From positions 806,001 to 870,000 of the forward strand of contig WION01000008.1 of assembly GCA_015039365.1 (NCBI GenBank): a stretch of 64,000 nucleotides of DNA. Direction: 5' to 3'. Positions 26,102 through 38,545 of the stretch are shown here, in pieces; the stretch's first letter is position 1, and every line of letters begins with the position of its first letter. A program made the position numbers and the translations under genes. The notes under the pieces are model-generated. The model searched no databases, had not been told where the DNA came from, and was given only the letters and a program-made list of their open reading frames with translations. This stretch comes from Amanita rubescens (lineage: Eukaryota > Basidiomycota > Agaricomycetes > Agaricales > Amanitaceae).

Positions 26102-29100
26102 ATGTCTAGGCCTTGTCGTTACGAGTCCCAGCCAGGGGGTTGTAAGAGAGGCTCGTCTTGCACCTTCTCTCACAGCAACCCTGGTGTTGGCACCAGTACC
26201 GACCATCGTACGAGAGCGCATTTGCCTACGCACAATTTAACGTCGTCACCAGCACCCCAAGGGGTCTGCAAGTTTTTCTGGTCAAGAGGACAGTGTGAAA
26301 AAGATAATCAGTGTCGATTCAGGCATATCAGAAATCAGTCCACGTCACAGCCATCCTTTCCGCCTAATTCAAACCTTGTCCTTCCCTTTCTAACGGACGA
26401 AGGCTTGGCCAAAGTAACAGGCACTGGTACTGATTCTTTGTCGCGCCAGCCAACAAATCCACTTCCTCCTGGTCCAGTACAGCATAAACTAAAGAGGTTT
26501 CTTGCAGACGACTTCCATTTCAGCAACACCTTTGATATATATGCATTCTTCTCTCCGATTGATAGTGCCATTTCCACAAATCCGTCATGGGTATGTATCA
26601 CAGTTGCTTGATTCAGGGGATCTATCTCATCCATTATTAAAGACACACGAAGATGGTCAAGTGCGTCACCTGCACCTTCCCATGATTTGTGTTCGCTAAG
26701 ACATTATTGTTAGCTTTTTCTCACATCTCTTACCAAGGTGTGCACCGAATAATAGTTCAATCAATTAGTTCACTGATTGAGGACAGGAGAATGGGTTGCT
26801 TAGAATATCGGAAGTGTTGCGTTGGACGCCAGTTTCTACACTGGCTGGGTCTGACGGCCGAGTTTTATCGTTCCAGCGGGCATGGTTATCTCTGTTGCGT
26901 GTAAGCGTTGTTGACTTGGAAGTGGTCGCTGGTCATTCTTACAAGCTTCTCAGTTTCTTTCTTCAAACATCGTCGTGAAAAGCACCTTACATCAACTTGT
27001 CAAGTATGTTATTTCTTGTCTACCATTGTCGTCTGATTACGTTTCGCAGTGCCTTATATGCAATTATTATGAACGACTTCGAAATCTTCAATAACACGTT
27101 GATAATGTCCATGGACGAAATGATTGCTCGCCAGTCATTTATAGACCACTTGGTTCCGAGCACTAGAAGCTTGCTTGGCAGTCAAATTTTGGCATCTATC
27201 TCCGGAGTACTTTTTCAGTATGACATAATAGTCGGCAGTATTCGCTATCTAACGCACAAGCTCAGGTGTCTCACCCGCTTTAAGAATGCGATCTCCACGC
27301 ATCCACAAATCGCAATTACCGCCAATAAGTTGCAATCATGGCTAGATGCTTGGGTTCAAGGAATTACGACTGACCCACCGAAATTTGATGGTGTTGTGTT
27401 TGCTAACAACGTCAGTGCAAGAAGCCATATCATAAATCATCTTTCGGCAGACGTTAAAACTGTCATGGATATCGTGGGTCGGGAACAAGCACGATTTGAA
27501 AGGGCTCAGAGCAATGTCGTGCAAGTGCATCCAACTTCGGGAGCACGAAATTATCGACAAGAAGGCCTTGGCGCCATGTTACATGTAACCTTCAACGGAC
27601 CAGGAGCTCTTTGTTCTACAGGCTCTCGACATGATAATGATGCCGCTGAGATACAAAACATACGAATAGCTCCAACACGTGACGAACTGATATGCAGGGC
27701 AGAGCCATTTCTACCAGCAAATTTCTATGATGCGCCGCATCATTTACCACAAGAAAGTATGGAAAGATTATTAGATATCCAGTTTAGACTTCTACGAGAG
27801 GAGCTCACGTACGTATCCTTCATTGTTACCAAATTTCAAGCTGTGAGGGTCTTTATCACCAGTGCACCATTAAGAGCGTCAGTCAACCTTGTCCGAAATG
27901 ACATGTTCCGCGGATCTCCCAAGACGAAGCTTGCTGCGATATTGGCAAAGAAAGGAGGAAAGTACCGTGGTTCCGGTGATGGCGATGACAACGTCATGTT
28001 CAATGTTTACACCGGGGTCAAATTCCATTCAATGACTCCAGATCATCGTGGCATATCGGTCAACATCAGTTTCGATGCACCTCCAGGCCGAGCTCGCCAA
28101 TCTAGTGGACACGCACGTGCTGTATTCTGGGAAAGCATGGGCGGAAAACGGATGATGCAAGGAGGACTGATAGCTCTTGTCTGGTCACAGAACAATGCTC
28201 AAGATGTTGACGTTCACCTTGGAACAATAGCAAGTTCTTCGAAGGAAATGGCAGATTCTGCTAAACAGCGCGAAGACAGGGTTTCGTCCCGTATCATCTT
28301 CTTCGACCCGGAAGTGGAAGTGCGCATTTTGAACGTGCTAAAGTATTCTTTTACGGCGGATGATGAAATCATGTTGGTAGAAGCACCAGTGATGTATGAG
28401 GGTATTCGGCCATTCCTGGAGGGACTCACTACCGAGCCGGAGACAATACCCTTCAAAGAATATTTGGTCCATCGGCCACAGGGGTATTTCAACTCTCACG
28501 ACGTGAAGCCACCTCAATACGCCAGCCTCCCTCGATTCAGATATCGACTTGAATGCCTATTCGATGCTGGTGCCAGGGAGGCCGGTTTCGAGCTATCTAT
28601 GGTTGTCAATGACCGAAGCTCTGTGGAAATCGCCCGCGATGAATTGAAGAGGGGCAGCAGGTTGGACCCCAGTCAAGTTGACGCTGTAGTGTCTGCGTTG
28701 ACAAGGGAAGTTGCACTTATTCAAGGGTGAGTAACTTCGCATATTTTCTCAACCATGTAATTCCTAAGTCTATGTAGACCTCCCGGGACGGGCAAGGTCT
28801 GTCTTGGCCTGAATTTTTTTCTGTCGATGCTAAGTGCCCTCCGTAGTCTTACACAGGTATCGAATTACTTCGTGTCTTGGTCGGACATGTTCGACCTATA
28901 TTAATGATCGCATTTACGAATCATGCCTTGGATCACCTCCTTTCTGGCGTACTTGATGCAGGGATTACAAGGAAAATGGTTCGCCTAGGCTCGCGTTCTG
29001 CGGATGAACGAATCTCTCAGTTCAGCATTGAAAATCTGGAAATGGCAGCCGATAAATCCCGGTTGGGCAGGTCTTTCGGAGCAAACTATCGTCAACTCAA

Positions 29101-32100
29101 ACTCGCTCAAGAAGAACTAGTGTCACTTGTAAAGAGTTTCTCTGAGATGAAGATCCTATCTTCCGACATTATGGCATATATCCAAATACACTATCCAGAG
29201 CATCATGAATACATCTGTAATCCACCTTCGTGGATCAACACCTTGATATCATTCTGGAGTGAATCGAATGGAGATGAAGACGGTGGTTGGCAAACTGCGG
29301 GAAGGCGCAGTGCGAGAATGCACCCCGATTACACAACATATGGCAGGTGGTTGCGCGGGGAGGATTTAGATTTCTTGAGGACAAGACCGGATCTTCCTGT
29401 GGTCATGCCAGTTGTGGAAGAAACTTCCAAGATTGCTTCGGAAATTTCGAACAGGTTTAACGCACTGTCTATTGACGCAACTGCTAAGGGTGTTTCCGGC
29501 GATTCAGATTCAGATTCGGACGATGAAGGAAGCGATGGCGGACTTGAGATGGATTCAGATTCAGAAAGTGAAGCCGGTTGGCAGCGATTGGATCTCACCG
29601 GGGCGGAAGTATTGGCGAGGCCTGCTTCGCGAAAATCGGATTCATCGGGGATCGAATATGTGACTCCCGTAGGGTTTAGAACACCAGACGAAGCAGGGCT
29701 ACAGCTTACCGATCTACAAGACCCCTTGGCTTTTTTTAATGCACATGGAATCAACAGCATTCCAGAAATCCCAGTTACAGATCGGACATTGGCCGTTCTG
29801 TTATTACAGGGTTCAATGTGGACTATGTCAATCAGAGAGCGTCGGAGATTAGACCAGTACTGGCGAGAACAAACTCGCGAAGACATGGTGCAAGAGAAGC
29901 TAGAAGAATTTAGTAACCTCCGTCGCAATTATAATGAGCACCTGGAACTAGTCAACCAGGGTAAAGATGAAGTAAATTGTGTTAGCACTAGAATTGAAGA
30001 TTTAGACTAATTTTTTTCAGGTCCGGCGAGATTTGCTTGATAACATCGATGTCATTGGTTGCACAACTACAGGTAATGCTCTGACTTTTCACACCTATGT
30101 AAGGTGGTAACGCAAATTTAGGCGCTGCAAAGTACTCCTCTTTACTGAAGGTGAATATGTTGATTGCTTGGTTCAATGTCTGGTGTTATAACGTCATCAA
30201 TGTAGGGAATTGGACCAAAGGTGCTCCTGGTTGAAGAGGCTGGGCAAGTTATGGAAGCGCATATCCTAGCAAACTTAGTTCCGTCCATTGAGCACCTAAT
30301 CATGATAGGCGATCCTCTGCAGCTACGCCCGACGCTTAACAATTACAGTAAGTCACGGGTCCCCAAATGCGGTGGCAGCTCATTGATCGCCCCAACAGAA
30401 CTTTCAGTCGACAGCCGCGGCGGCGCTATGTTGTACAAATTTGACATGTCGCTCATGGAACGTTTGTCCAGTTCAGGTTTCCCAATGTCTCGCATTGATA
30501 TACAACGACGCATGAGACCAGAAATTGCGCAGCTCATCAGGTACTTGCTTTTGTGCTTTGCGACTGGTCAAGACTGTATGTGTTATTCCAGGAAGCCGTT
30601 GTATCCTGCTCTAGAAGACCATGATTTGGTCAAACGTTATCCACATGTTCGTGGATTTGCGCGGAATGTCTTCTTCCTGACACATGAAAATCGCGAGAAC
30701 GACGGTAACGAGGACGATTCTGGTAGCAAATACAACACATATGAGGTAGAACAAGTGACTTTAGCAGTTTATTAAGTTAATATGCGACGAACAGGTACAA
30801 ATGATCAAAGACATGGTACTGTATCTATTAAGGTAAGTGAGGTGTCTGTATTCATAGCGTCTGGCTGACTCCCGCAAAGACAAGGATGTTATTCGCAAGA
30901 TGGTGACATAGTAGTCCTTTGTGCTTACCTTGGCCAACTGGCCCGAGTACGAGATGCTCTGTCTCAGCATGTCTCCATTGTTCTGGATGAACGTGACAAG
31001 GCAGACTTGGCAGACAAAGAAGCAGAGATTGAGATCGAAGAGTTGAGAGTGGAACATGTTCAAGTTTCGAAGAGGGTATGGTGTTCAATGAATACCCAAA
31101 TACCCAGGTGTTTTTTTAAATGAATATTTGTAGGTTCGTCTACGCACCGTCGATAACTACCAGGGAGAAGAAGCAGCGGTAAGAGTCATATGCTGTTAGT
31201 TATGATTATAATCTCATGACCGTAGGTCGTGATCCTTTCTCTGGTACGGAATGCAGGCAACGATGAGGATGACGTGCGCTCTTTCGGACGTACAATAGGT
31301 TTTCTCAAAGTAAGCGCCAAATGTTCATCTGCAAATCCATCTGACTCGCGTAGTCGAAAAACAGGACAAATGGTACGGAATGTCACTAGGCCAGTTATAT
31401 CGCTGATCAACTCTTTCTAGTTGCTCTCTCTCGAGCTAAGCATGGACTATTCATATTAGGCAACGCTGCGCAGCTCGCTTCCAAGAGTGAAATGTGGGGC
31501 ATCGTGCTCGAAGAACTTCAGCGTGACGGTAATGTCGGCCAGGCGTTCCCCGTCGCATGCCATCGTCACCCAGACAAAATCAACTATGTATCCCAGCCAG
31601 GACAACTATCGCGATTCGCTCCCGATGGTGAGTATCAAATGTGCGTGACATTCGCCCGAACTGAGAACTTGCGGTGGAGGTGGCTGTTTACAACCATGCG
31701 AATATCGGTTGAAATGTGGACATGTCTGTCCGTACAAGGTACATAACATAAACGTGACTACAACGGTCTCTGTTTCTAAACATATTAATAGTGTCATCCC
31801 GATGATCCTCGCCATATCGCCGTCATCTGCCCTCAGTCTTGCAGAAAGCTTTGCATCAGAGGCCACCCATGTTCCAAACGATGTTCGGAGGACTGTGGAC
31901 GATGCGTGTATCCGATTTCCCATGTTACATTGCCTTGTAGTCATGTCGCCGACTCAGTTCCATGGTGAGTCGGACTTCAACTGCTTGATTGATCAATTTT
32001 CTGAAAGTCTACACTAGTTATATGATGGAGAATCTTGACTCATACAAGTGCGATGTCGTCATTACTAAACAACTCACGAGTTGCGAACATGCAACCGAGC

Positions 32101-34428
32101 TTCCCTGTAGCATGGATGTATCGGAGCACCGTTGCTCGCGCCCCTGTGATGGAATCATGAAATGTTGTGGACGCACTTGTAACTCATCATGTTCTGATTG
32201 CCAAGCAGAAAATGACGCAAGCGGGACGTCGAGAATTGAAAGAAAGTTGCATTGCAAACATCCGTGCAGGAAACCCTTGTATTGTGGACATGAATGCACT
32301 TTGCCTTGCTCACAAAATCACGAATGCATGACGACGTGTCGTGAAGCCTGCAGACAACGATGTGCTCACAGCCGTTGCTCTGATTACTGTTCAACTCCCT
32401 GTGAACCGTGCAAAGAAGCTTGTACATGGTAACTTATCATCTTGTGTTACATATAAATACTCATCATGACCCAATAGGGAGTGCTCGCACTACAAATGCC
32501 CTTTACCGTGCGGTTCGGTGAGTCTGTTCTGCACTGTAGCCTTGATGCTTCTTATGTCTTCATAGGTCTGTCCCCGCCTTCCGTGTGACAAGAAGTGCGA
32601 GAAGTTCTTGCGATGCGGGCATCACTGTCCATCGGGTGAGTCCGAGACCAATCACGCATATCGTCCCTCTCATTATTGGATAGTATGTGGTGAAGAGTGC
32701 AGCATTCAAGTTTGCCCCACGTGCGCCTCTCCGAGCTTGAAGGAAACTGTGGTGGATCTCATTCTGTACCTCAAATTGGGTGATATCATGACGGATGAAG
32801 ATTCGCTGGACAATTTATTGATAACACTTCCGGAATGCCGCCACGTGTTCACTGTAGAAACGCTTGACGGTATTTGCGGCATGGGAGACTACTACACGAA
32901 GGACCAGCATGGGCAGTGGCGAAGCTTGACTTCCCCTCAGGATGCAGGAGAGCGAAGAAAACCTCCTATGTGCCCAACATGCCGTTCTGCAATTACCTCG
33001 CCACGCTACGGTCGGGTGTTCAAATCTGCCAATCTAGACGTGTTGGAGAGAAATGTTATCTCGCACATGTCCGGCAGGATGAATAAGGTGCAGAGATCCT
33101 GGACCCAAATTACGAAGTTGGAAATGGAACAAGCCATAGCCAAACAAGCCAAGTTAATCAAGCCTAGCCCTGCTACAGGTGATAGAAAATTACGCAAACG
33201 CGCTAGAAAAGCCGTTCTCGATCGGAAAGAATTACGGCCCGTTCCTACCGATACTATCATTCCAAGCGGCAAATTCTTCGGCATCGCTCCACTAGTTACT
33301 CAAGTTTGGAGCAGAATAGTCCGTGACTTGACCAAGATTTACAAAGATGCTGCTGACATATGTGATATTCGGTCTGCACATACAAATGCATGGGAGGCTG
33401 CTTTTTCGTTTTTGTATGAGCAAGAGATGGTCAGGATTGTCTCTGACCCAGTGCATGCTCCTAGACGTCCGCAAGAGTACGCTATGCGATTAGCCCGAAT
33501 AAAAGTCGGAATTCCGCAACCACGCGCCGACAAGCGATTCCTTGTCGAAGCGATATGGGCTACGTTGCAGATCCGCTTCACTCTCGTAGGGCTTGCACAG
33601 GCTTGGATCAAGGGGGTTAAAGACTTGGAAGACTCAGTCTACCCCCTAGCAGAACGTCAAGAATGGGGCAACTATGGGATTTACTTACTAGAGTCATGTG
33701 AGAAAGATATCGGTATTGCGTATGGGATCGCCGAAGCCTCGGATAGTCGACGTCAAATGACCAAAACCCGACTCCTCAGTCTAAGGGTTCAATTGGAGAA
33801 ATGTCGATTCAACATCGAAATGTACAAACAATGCGGTCTCTGGGATCAAGAACAAAGGTTGAAGTCTGCGGAGGAGGCAAAGAAGGGTGGTGATCATGTT
33901 GAACAGATCATCATAAATACAAGGAAGGAACATTTGGACGCGCTTCCAACAGACTTTCCAGGATGGTTTGCAGAGAACTTCTTGGAGTTGGCGAAATCAA
34001 TCAGAGAGGAGTGGAAAAATATGGAGCAAACCGCGAAGACTGATACTTTCTATGAACCACTTTCTCTTGACGAGAAGATGGCGATCGTAAAGTCTTTCGA
34101 CTTCTGTGCGATACATTCCCTATTTCTCTCTGTCTCACCCTAATGCCATTCCGACAGCACATACTGGGCACTTCTATACTTGTGAAAATGGTCACGCCTT
34201 TGTCATCACTGAGGTAGGCCTTAGCTGACGCTGACGCAGCATGCTGGGCTGTAGCTAACGATTTGGCAGTGTGGAGGGGCGATGCAAGCTTCCAGATGTC
34301 CGGAGTGCGGACAACGGATAGGAGGCCAAAGTCATGTACTTGACACTAGCAATCGCCGCGCAGGGGAGTTTGAAGAGTTAGCTCGTCAGGCGGGATTAGA
34401 ACGCAGTCCATGGGCATGGGGCCAGTAA
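26102..34428 (+). CDS. ZNFX1/Hrr1-like SF1 helicase with CCCH, NF-X1 and RZ fingers, copy B
   Basis: Paralogue of the preceding gene and apparently complete. Two CCCH fingers (CRYESQPGGCKRGSSCTFSH, then CKFFWSRGQCEKDNQCRFRH) begin the protein. The SF1 helicase core has Walker A GPPGTGKSYTG split by introns at 28728-28853, TNHALDHLLSGV, VEEAGQVMEAHILANL, GDPLQLRP, QRRMRPEIAQLIR, VDNYQGEE and NRTNVALSRAKHG. A Ser/Asp/Glu-rich insertion lies between motif Ia and the VEEA box (about 29500-29680). NF-X1 fingers follow from about 31670 to 32740 (e.g. CEHATELPCSMDVSEHRCSR), then a long helical region, then a full RZ finger: GHFYTCENGHAFVI, CGGAMQASRCPECGQRIGGQ and a tail ending WAWGQ at 34428. RZ fingers are known from ZNFX1 and from RNF213, where the finger supports ubiquitin transfer. 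Role in RNA silencing or antiviral defence is inferred from the family. Confidence 0.92.
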
Positions 34429-34500
34429 ACCCCTATAATATTGTCACGCGGTTGTCACATGTATTAATAGTATACTCGTGTATGATATCATTCCTTAAAC

Positions 34501-37436
34501 ATGGTTCTCTTCAGAAGAAAGAAAACTCGGGAGGACTCAATGTCAGGCCCTAACACACAAGATACTGGCAATTCCGGCGATGGCGTGCGGCCCAAGGTCT
34601 GCATGCATATTCTCATATATCCCTGAACCACACCAAACTTCAAGGCAGACGAGGTCATGTTTTCCAGGAAGGTTTCTGTTTCCCCTAGGACTATTCTGTA
34701 TGTGCTTTTTTTCATGAATTTGACTGTCTTTGATTTTGCACCTTAGTCGGCACGTTGTTAGCCCTTGCGGTACTACAGCCGACGGACATGCACTGGCAGG
34801 AATTACATGCCTATCTAGCATTGCTCGTCGAAGGGTACGATTTCAATATACCTGAACTTCCAGGTCTCGATTTTTCTCGGATGGAACTGGATTGGCAGCG
34901 ATTCAGGAGTAGTATTCCGGAAATTTGGAAATTCATGAATGACGGCAGGGAGTTTCAAGTGGGAGAACAGATGAAGGCGCGTGGGCTGACGGCCGAATAT
35001 CCCGTTATTCTCATCCCAGGCGTTATATCAACGGTAAATCCTTCTACGCTCTTATTTTAACGTCGTCTAATAGATAACAGTGTTTGGAATCATGGTCTAC
35101 CTCTCCCGAATATCGTTCTTTCTTTCGCCAGAGGCTATGGGGAGGATTTAACATGCTTTCCCATGTCACATTTAATAAAGAAAGGTGGATAGCCGCCATG
35201 CTTCTTGATCCTGTCACTGGCCTCGATCCACCAGGAGTGAAGATCAGGGCAGCGGAAGGCATTGATGCTGCGAGCAGCTTTATCCAAGGATATTGGATCT
35301 GGTAATATTGTGCCTCATCTCTTCGGTTCTTGCTTACAATCATTGACAAGGTCAAAGATTGTCGAGAACCTAGCAGCCGTCAATTACGATACCAACAACC
35401 TCTATCTTGCTCCGTACGACTGGAGACTCTCGTTCTATAACCTTGAAGAACGCGATGGATATTTTTCAAAACTTAAAAGCGTCATTGAAGGACTCAAGTA
35501 TGTTGATCTCACGCGTCTTCACACACAATGCATACGAAACGTGAGGCATAGAAAGCGCCAAAAGAAGAAAGTAGTCATTGTGGCTCACTCAATGGGTTCT
35601 ACTGTTAGTTTCCTCCTGTGAGTAACCTTGTCAGCCGTTAACACAGCAACATACTCAGGTTCTATTGGTATGATTCCGCGCTCTTTCTTGCCACGAAGCT
35701 AAGCTTTATGAACTAGTATTTGTAAGGATTGGGCATAAACGTCTCCTCGGAGGACGTCCATGTACGTTTACTGACCTCACGCCAGTTTTAAATGGGTAGA
35801 GTCATCACTGCACGGGGGAGGTGGGCCAAATTGGGTAGAGGTCCGTTGACACGTTGGATGTCTACCAAAGACCCTGAATGTCCAATAGGACCACATAGAA
35901 GCGTATATTTCTGTTGCGGGAACACATCTGGTAACATTGGTTCTCTCGTTCGTTCCTGAGGCCTAACAACTTCGGGAACAGGGAGTTGTATGTATCCAAA
36001 TGACTTCCTCGTATATAAACTGAATCACCAAGGCCAAAGCCATGTCTGCGTTCTTATCCGGGGAGATGAAGGATACGGTAGAATTGCACCCTGCTGGGTC
36101 GTATGGTACTAAATTCTCTTCTGTTCTTGTCATAATATTCTAATTATTTCAGTGCTCGAGCGATTTTTCTCTCGTAAGGAACGTGCGAAATTATTCAGGA
36201 GTTGGGCTGGCAGTGCTAGTATGTGGCTCAAGGTATGTCTTTCTGCGGCACAGGTACTGACGAACGCACACACGACGATAGGGAGGTAATGCGATCTGGG
36301 GCAACATGACGTTCGCTCCAGATGATAATGAAAAATCGGCTCATACTCATGGCGTTTTGATTGGGTTTCGCGATGCTCAGGTCGCATCTCACATTAGCGA
36401 CGTTGATAAATTCGGAAACATGACAGCGGATGATGCAGCGATTTGGATACTTCAGCATACCCCAACGACTTTTCAAGTGCGTCCCTTAGGATGCTGACGT
36501 GTACTGCTGCTGAAAAGACGCTGACAGAAAATGTTGGGAACTAATTACTCTTGGGGTATTGAAAGGAATGAAGATGCATTAAAAAGGAATGACTTAGATC
36601 ACGCGAAATGGACGAATCCTCTTGAAGTCAGGTGAGAGGGTTATTCTGGCATGGGATTGGTTCAAATAGTTGTCGAAAGACTGCCCCACGCGCCTTCGAT
36701 GAAAATATATTGCGTTTATGGTCACGGGAAGGAGACAGAGGTGAGTTTTGTCCAACCTTATATGGAACGGACATTAATTTGAATTAGAGGTCGTATTGGT
36801 ATGTGAGAGGCACTGTATTTGTGGTCGGATATGAAGGAATTGCTTGCAGGTACGCACGGGGTGAATACGAGTATGAGGAAAGTAACGCAGAGGTTGCCGA
36901 TGTTGTCTGTGACGATCCCACAACTCACGGATGCTCAACTTATAAGAGAACTTCTCTTGATCTACCCCTCGTCCGAAGGAACTGGATTGATGCTGAGTAT
37001 ACGGATGAAAGTAATATCCCAAAGGTATGTGACCGATTAGAGAGCGGTCAGCTTCCTGAATGTTCCTGCCCAGATTAAACATGGTGTAAAGATGGGTGAG
37101 GGTGACGGAACTGTCAGTTTGCTGAGCCTAGGCGCCATGTGTGTCGAAGGCTGGAATCGGCCTAGATGGAACCCTGCTGGAATCAAAGTCACGACGGTCG
37201 AAGTAAGTTACACGGCTCGTGTCTGTATAGTCACTGACATATTTAATTAGCTTCCACACCGTCCAATTCCTTCTATTCCACGTGGTGGTGCAAATACCAG
37301 CGACCATGTGGATGTTCTAGGTTCCACTGGCTTGAACGAAATAATTCTAAAAGTCGCAACGGGTGTAGGTGACGAAATTCAGGACAGTTTTGTTTCGAAT
37401 ATCAAAGAATACGCCAAGCGGATGCAATGGGATTAG
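34501..37436 (+). CDS. LRO1: Phospholipid:diacylglycerol acyltransferase (PDAT/Lro1)
   Basis: ER/lipid-droplet enzyme of the LCAT family that moves an acyl chain from a phospholipid to diacylglycerol, forming triacylglycerol without acyl-CoA. It starts MVLFRRKKTREDSMSG with a basic cytosolic stretch, then one hydrophobic segment near 34750 (LGTLLALAVLQ), then the lumenal domain. Visible family landmarks are YPVILIPGVIST, the lid and WGGFNMLSHV region, YDWRLSFYNLEERDGYFSKL, the nucleophile elbow VVIVAHSMGST (Ser), WVESSLHGGGGPNWVEDHIE, LKGGNAIWGN, MKIYCVYGHGKETE, and the Asp/His partners in GDGTVSLLSLG and DHVDVLGSTGLN near the end. It is cut by about ten introns, all with usable GT-AG sites. 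It starts 72 bp after the copy B helicase stop. Confidence 0.93.
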
Positions 37437-37656
37437 AAACGTCTCGTCATTGGTACGCGGTATGGACTAATCTGTTGTATCTCGCAACGAACTATCTACT
37501 TTGAGCACAACATGCGCGACATAGTCGACATATTTACATATCAGTGTGACCAATTGTTTCGCAGCGCAAGGCGGTGGGAATGCCTTCTGGAACTCCTTTG
37601 TATCAAATAGAGTCCAGTAGGGCTTGCTATTGGGTCCTGTCAACCGCAGCCGATAT

Positions 37657-38545
37657 TCAATGTAGGAAAACTAACTCTTCCTGAGCATTATCTGTTATCC
37701 ATTGCGCAGAAGTGTATCCAAACCCACAGATGGCCAACCCAATCTCGCCAAAAGTGCTCTGTTCATCTGTAGAAAGTTTCTGGTGTAAGAGGCGTGGCGA
37801 CTCGTGTGTACAATAATTGTTCAAGAACGGGAAATATTCATTAAAGCGAATCATAAAATCAGCCACCGACGATGGGTTAGCTGTCCACAAGTGATAAAGA
37901 TCCTGGATGGATTTGGGTGATCAAAAGTAAATGGTTAGCAGGAGCGGACTTACGAATTGACAACATTTGCATAGGATTGTCATGTAAACCTTTCGCCAAG
38001 AATCCTTTGGAGTATCGAGTTGTTTCAAGAAGGCTTCTTCATCGCTGTTGAAAGGGGCGTTCTTATCTTCACTTCGGCTCCTCTGAATAGCTTTCTTTGC
38101 TCGTGTTAACGCGCGTTGGCGATAAAATTCAATGGCAGCTATGATATCGAGCAGTTGTGGTATCAAGTCTTCAGCCAAGGACGGAAAGAGAATATTTTTC
38201 GCCGCGTAGACCAGCACATCCACTGGGGGTGTGCTATTCGAAATCGTAGATTGTGGTGCGAGTATGGTCTCAGTGATGAAAGCTGAAAATAGGTGAGCGT
38301 GGCATGTGCTACTGATCATGATTTAAATCTCACTGTAAATGTCCTTATGTTCGTTCACGAGGTCGCCATTTCCAAAATCGAGCGAAGCAATGTACTGTTG
38401 CAGTTTGCGAACTGCCGCTGTATCATCCTCCCTGGGTTGCATTCAGCGTTGTGGACTTGCACATCGAATTCGTGTCACGAACGCGACTCGTCACACGATG
38501 TCACAACTTGCCATAGAACCCTGCCAGATGTGATCCGCGTCTAGA
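37657..38545 (-). CDS. Uncharacterised multi-exon protein (5' end not resolved)
   Basis: Not recognised. On the minus strand spliceable exons give a consistent protein: ITSGRVLWQVVTSCDESRS, then (after a 45-50 bp intron with acceptor cccag) EDDTAAVRKLQQYIASLDFG, then AFITETILAPQSTISNSTPP, PSLAEDLIPQLLDIIAAIEF, RSRSEDKNAPFNSDEEAFLK, KVYMTILCKCCQF, and a last exon WTANPSSVADFMIRFNEYFP to TDNAQEELVFLH with the stop at 37657. It looks soluble and mostly helical, with no signal peptide or membrane segment visible. No start codon was found that links cleanly upstream of 38545, so the gene may be 5'-incomplete or have further exons up to about 38900. It converges on the PDAT gene. Confidence 0.5.

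Larger units (their letters stand above)
17720..34428 (+). repeat. Tandem gene duplication (two ZNFX1-like genes)
   Basis: The units at about 17720-25729 and 26056-34428 are direct copies. They share TATA box, start context, domain order, nearly all intron positions and long stretches of identical DNA (for example around the VEEA motif, 21740-21860 versus 30210-30350). Divergence is spread over the whole length, including third positions, introns and small indels, so the duplication is not recent. The 3' flanks after the stop codons are not similar. Confidence 0.9.
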
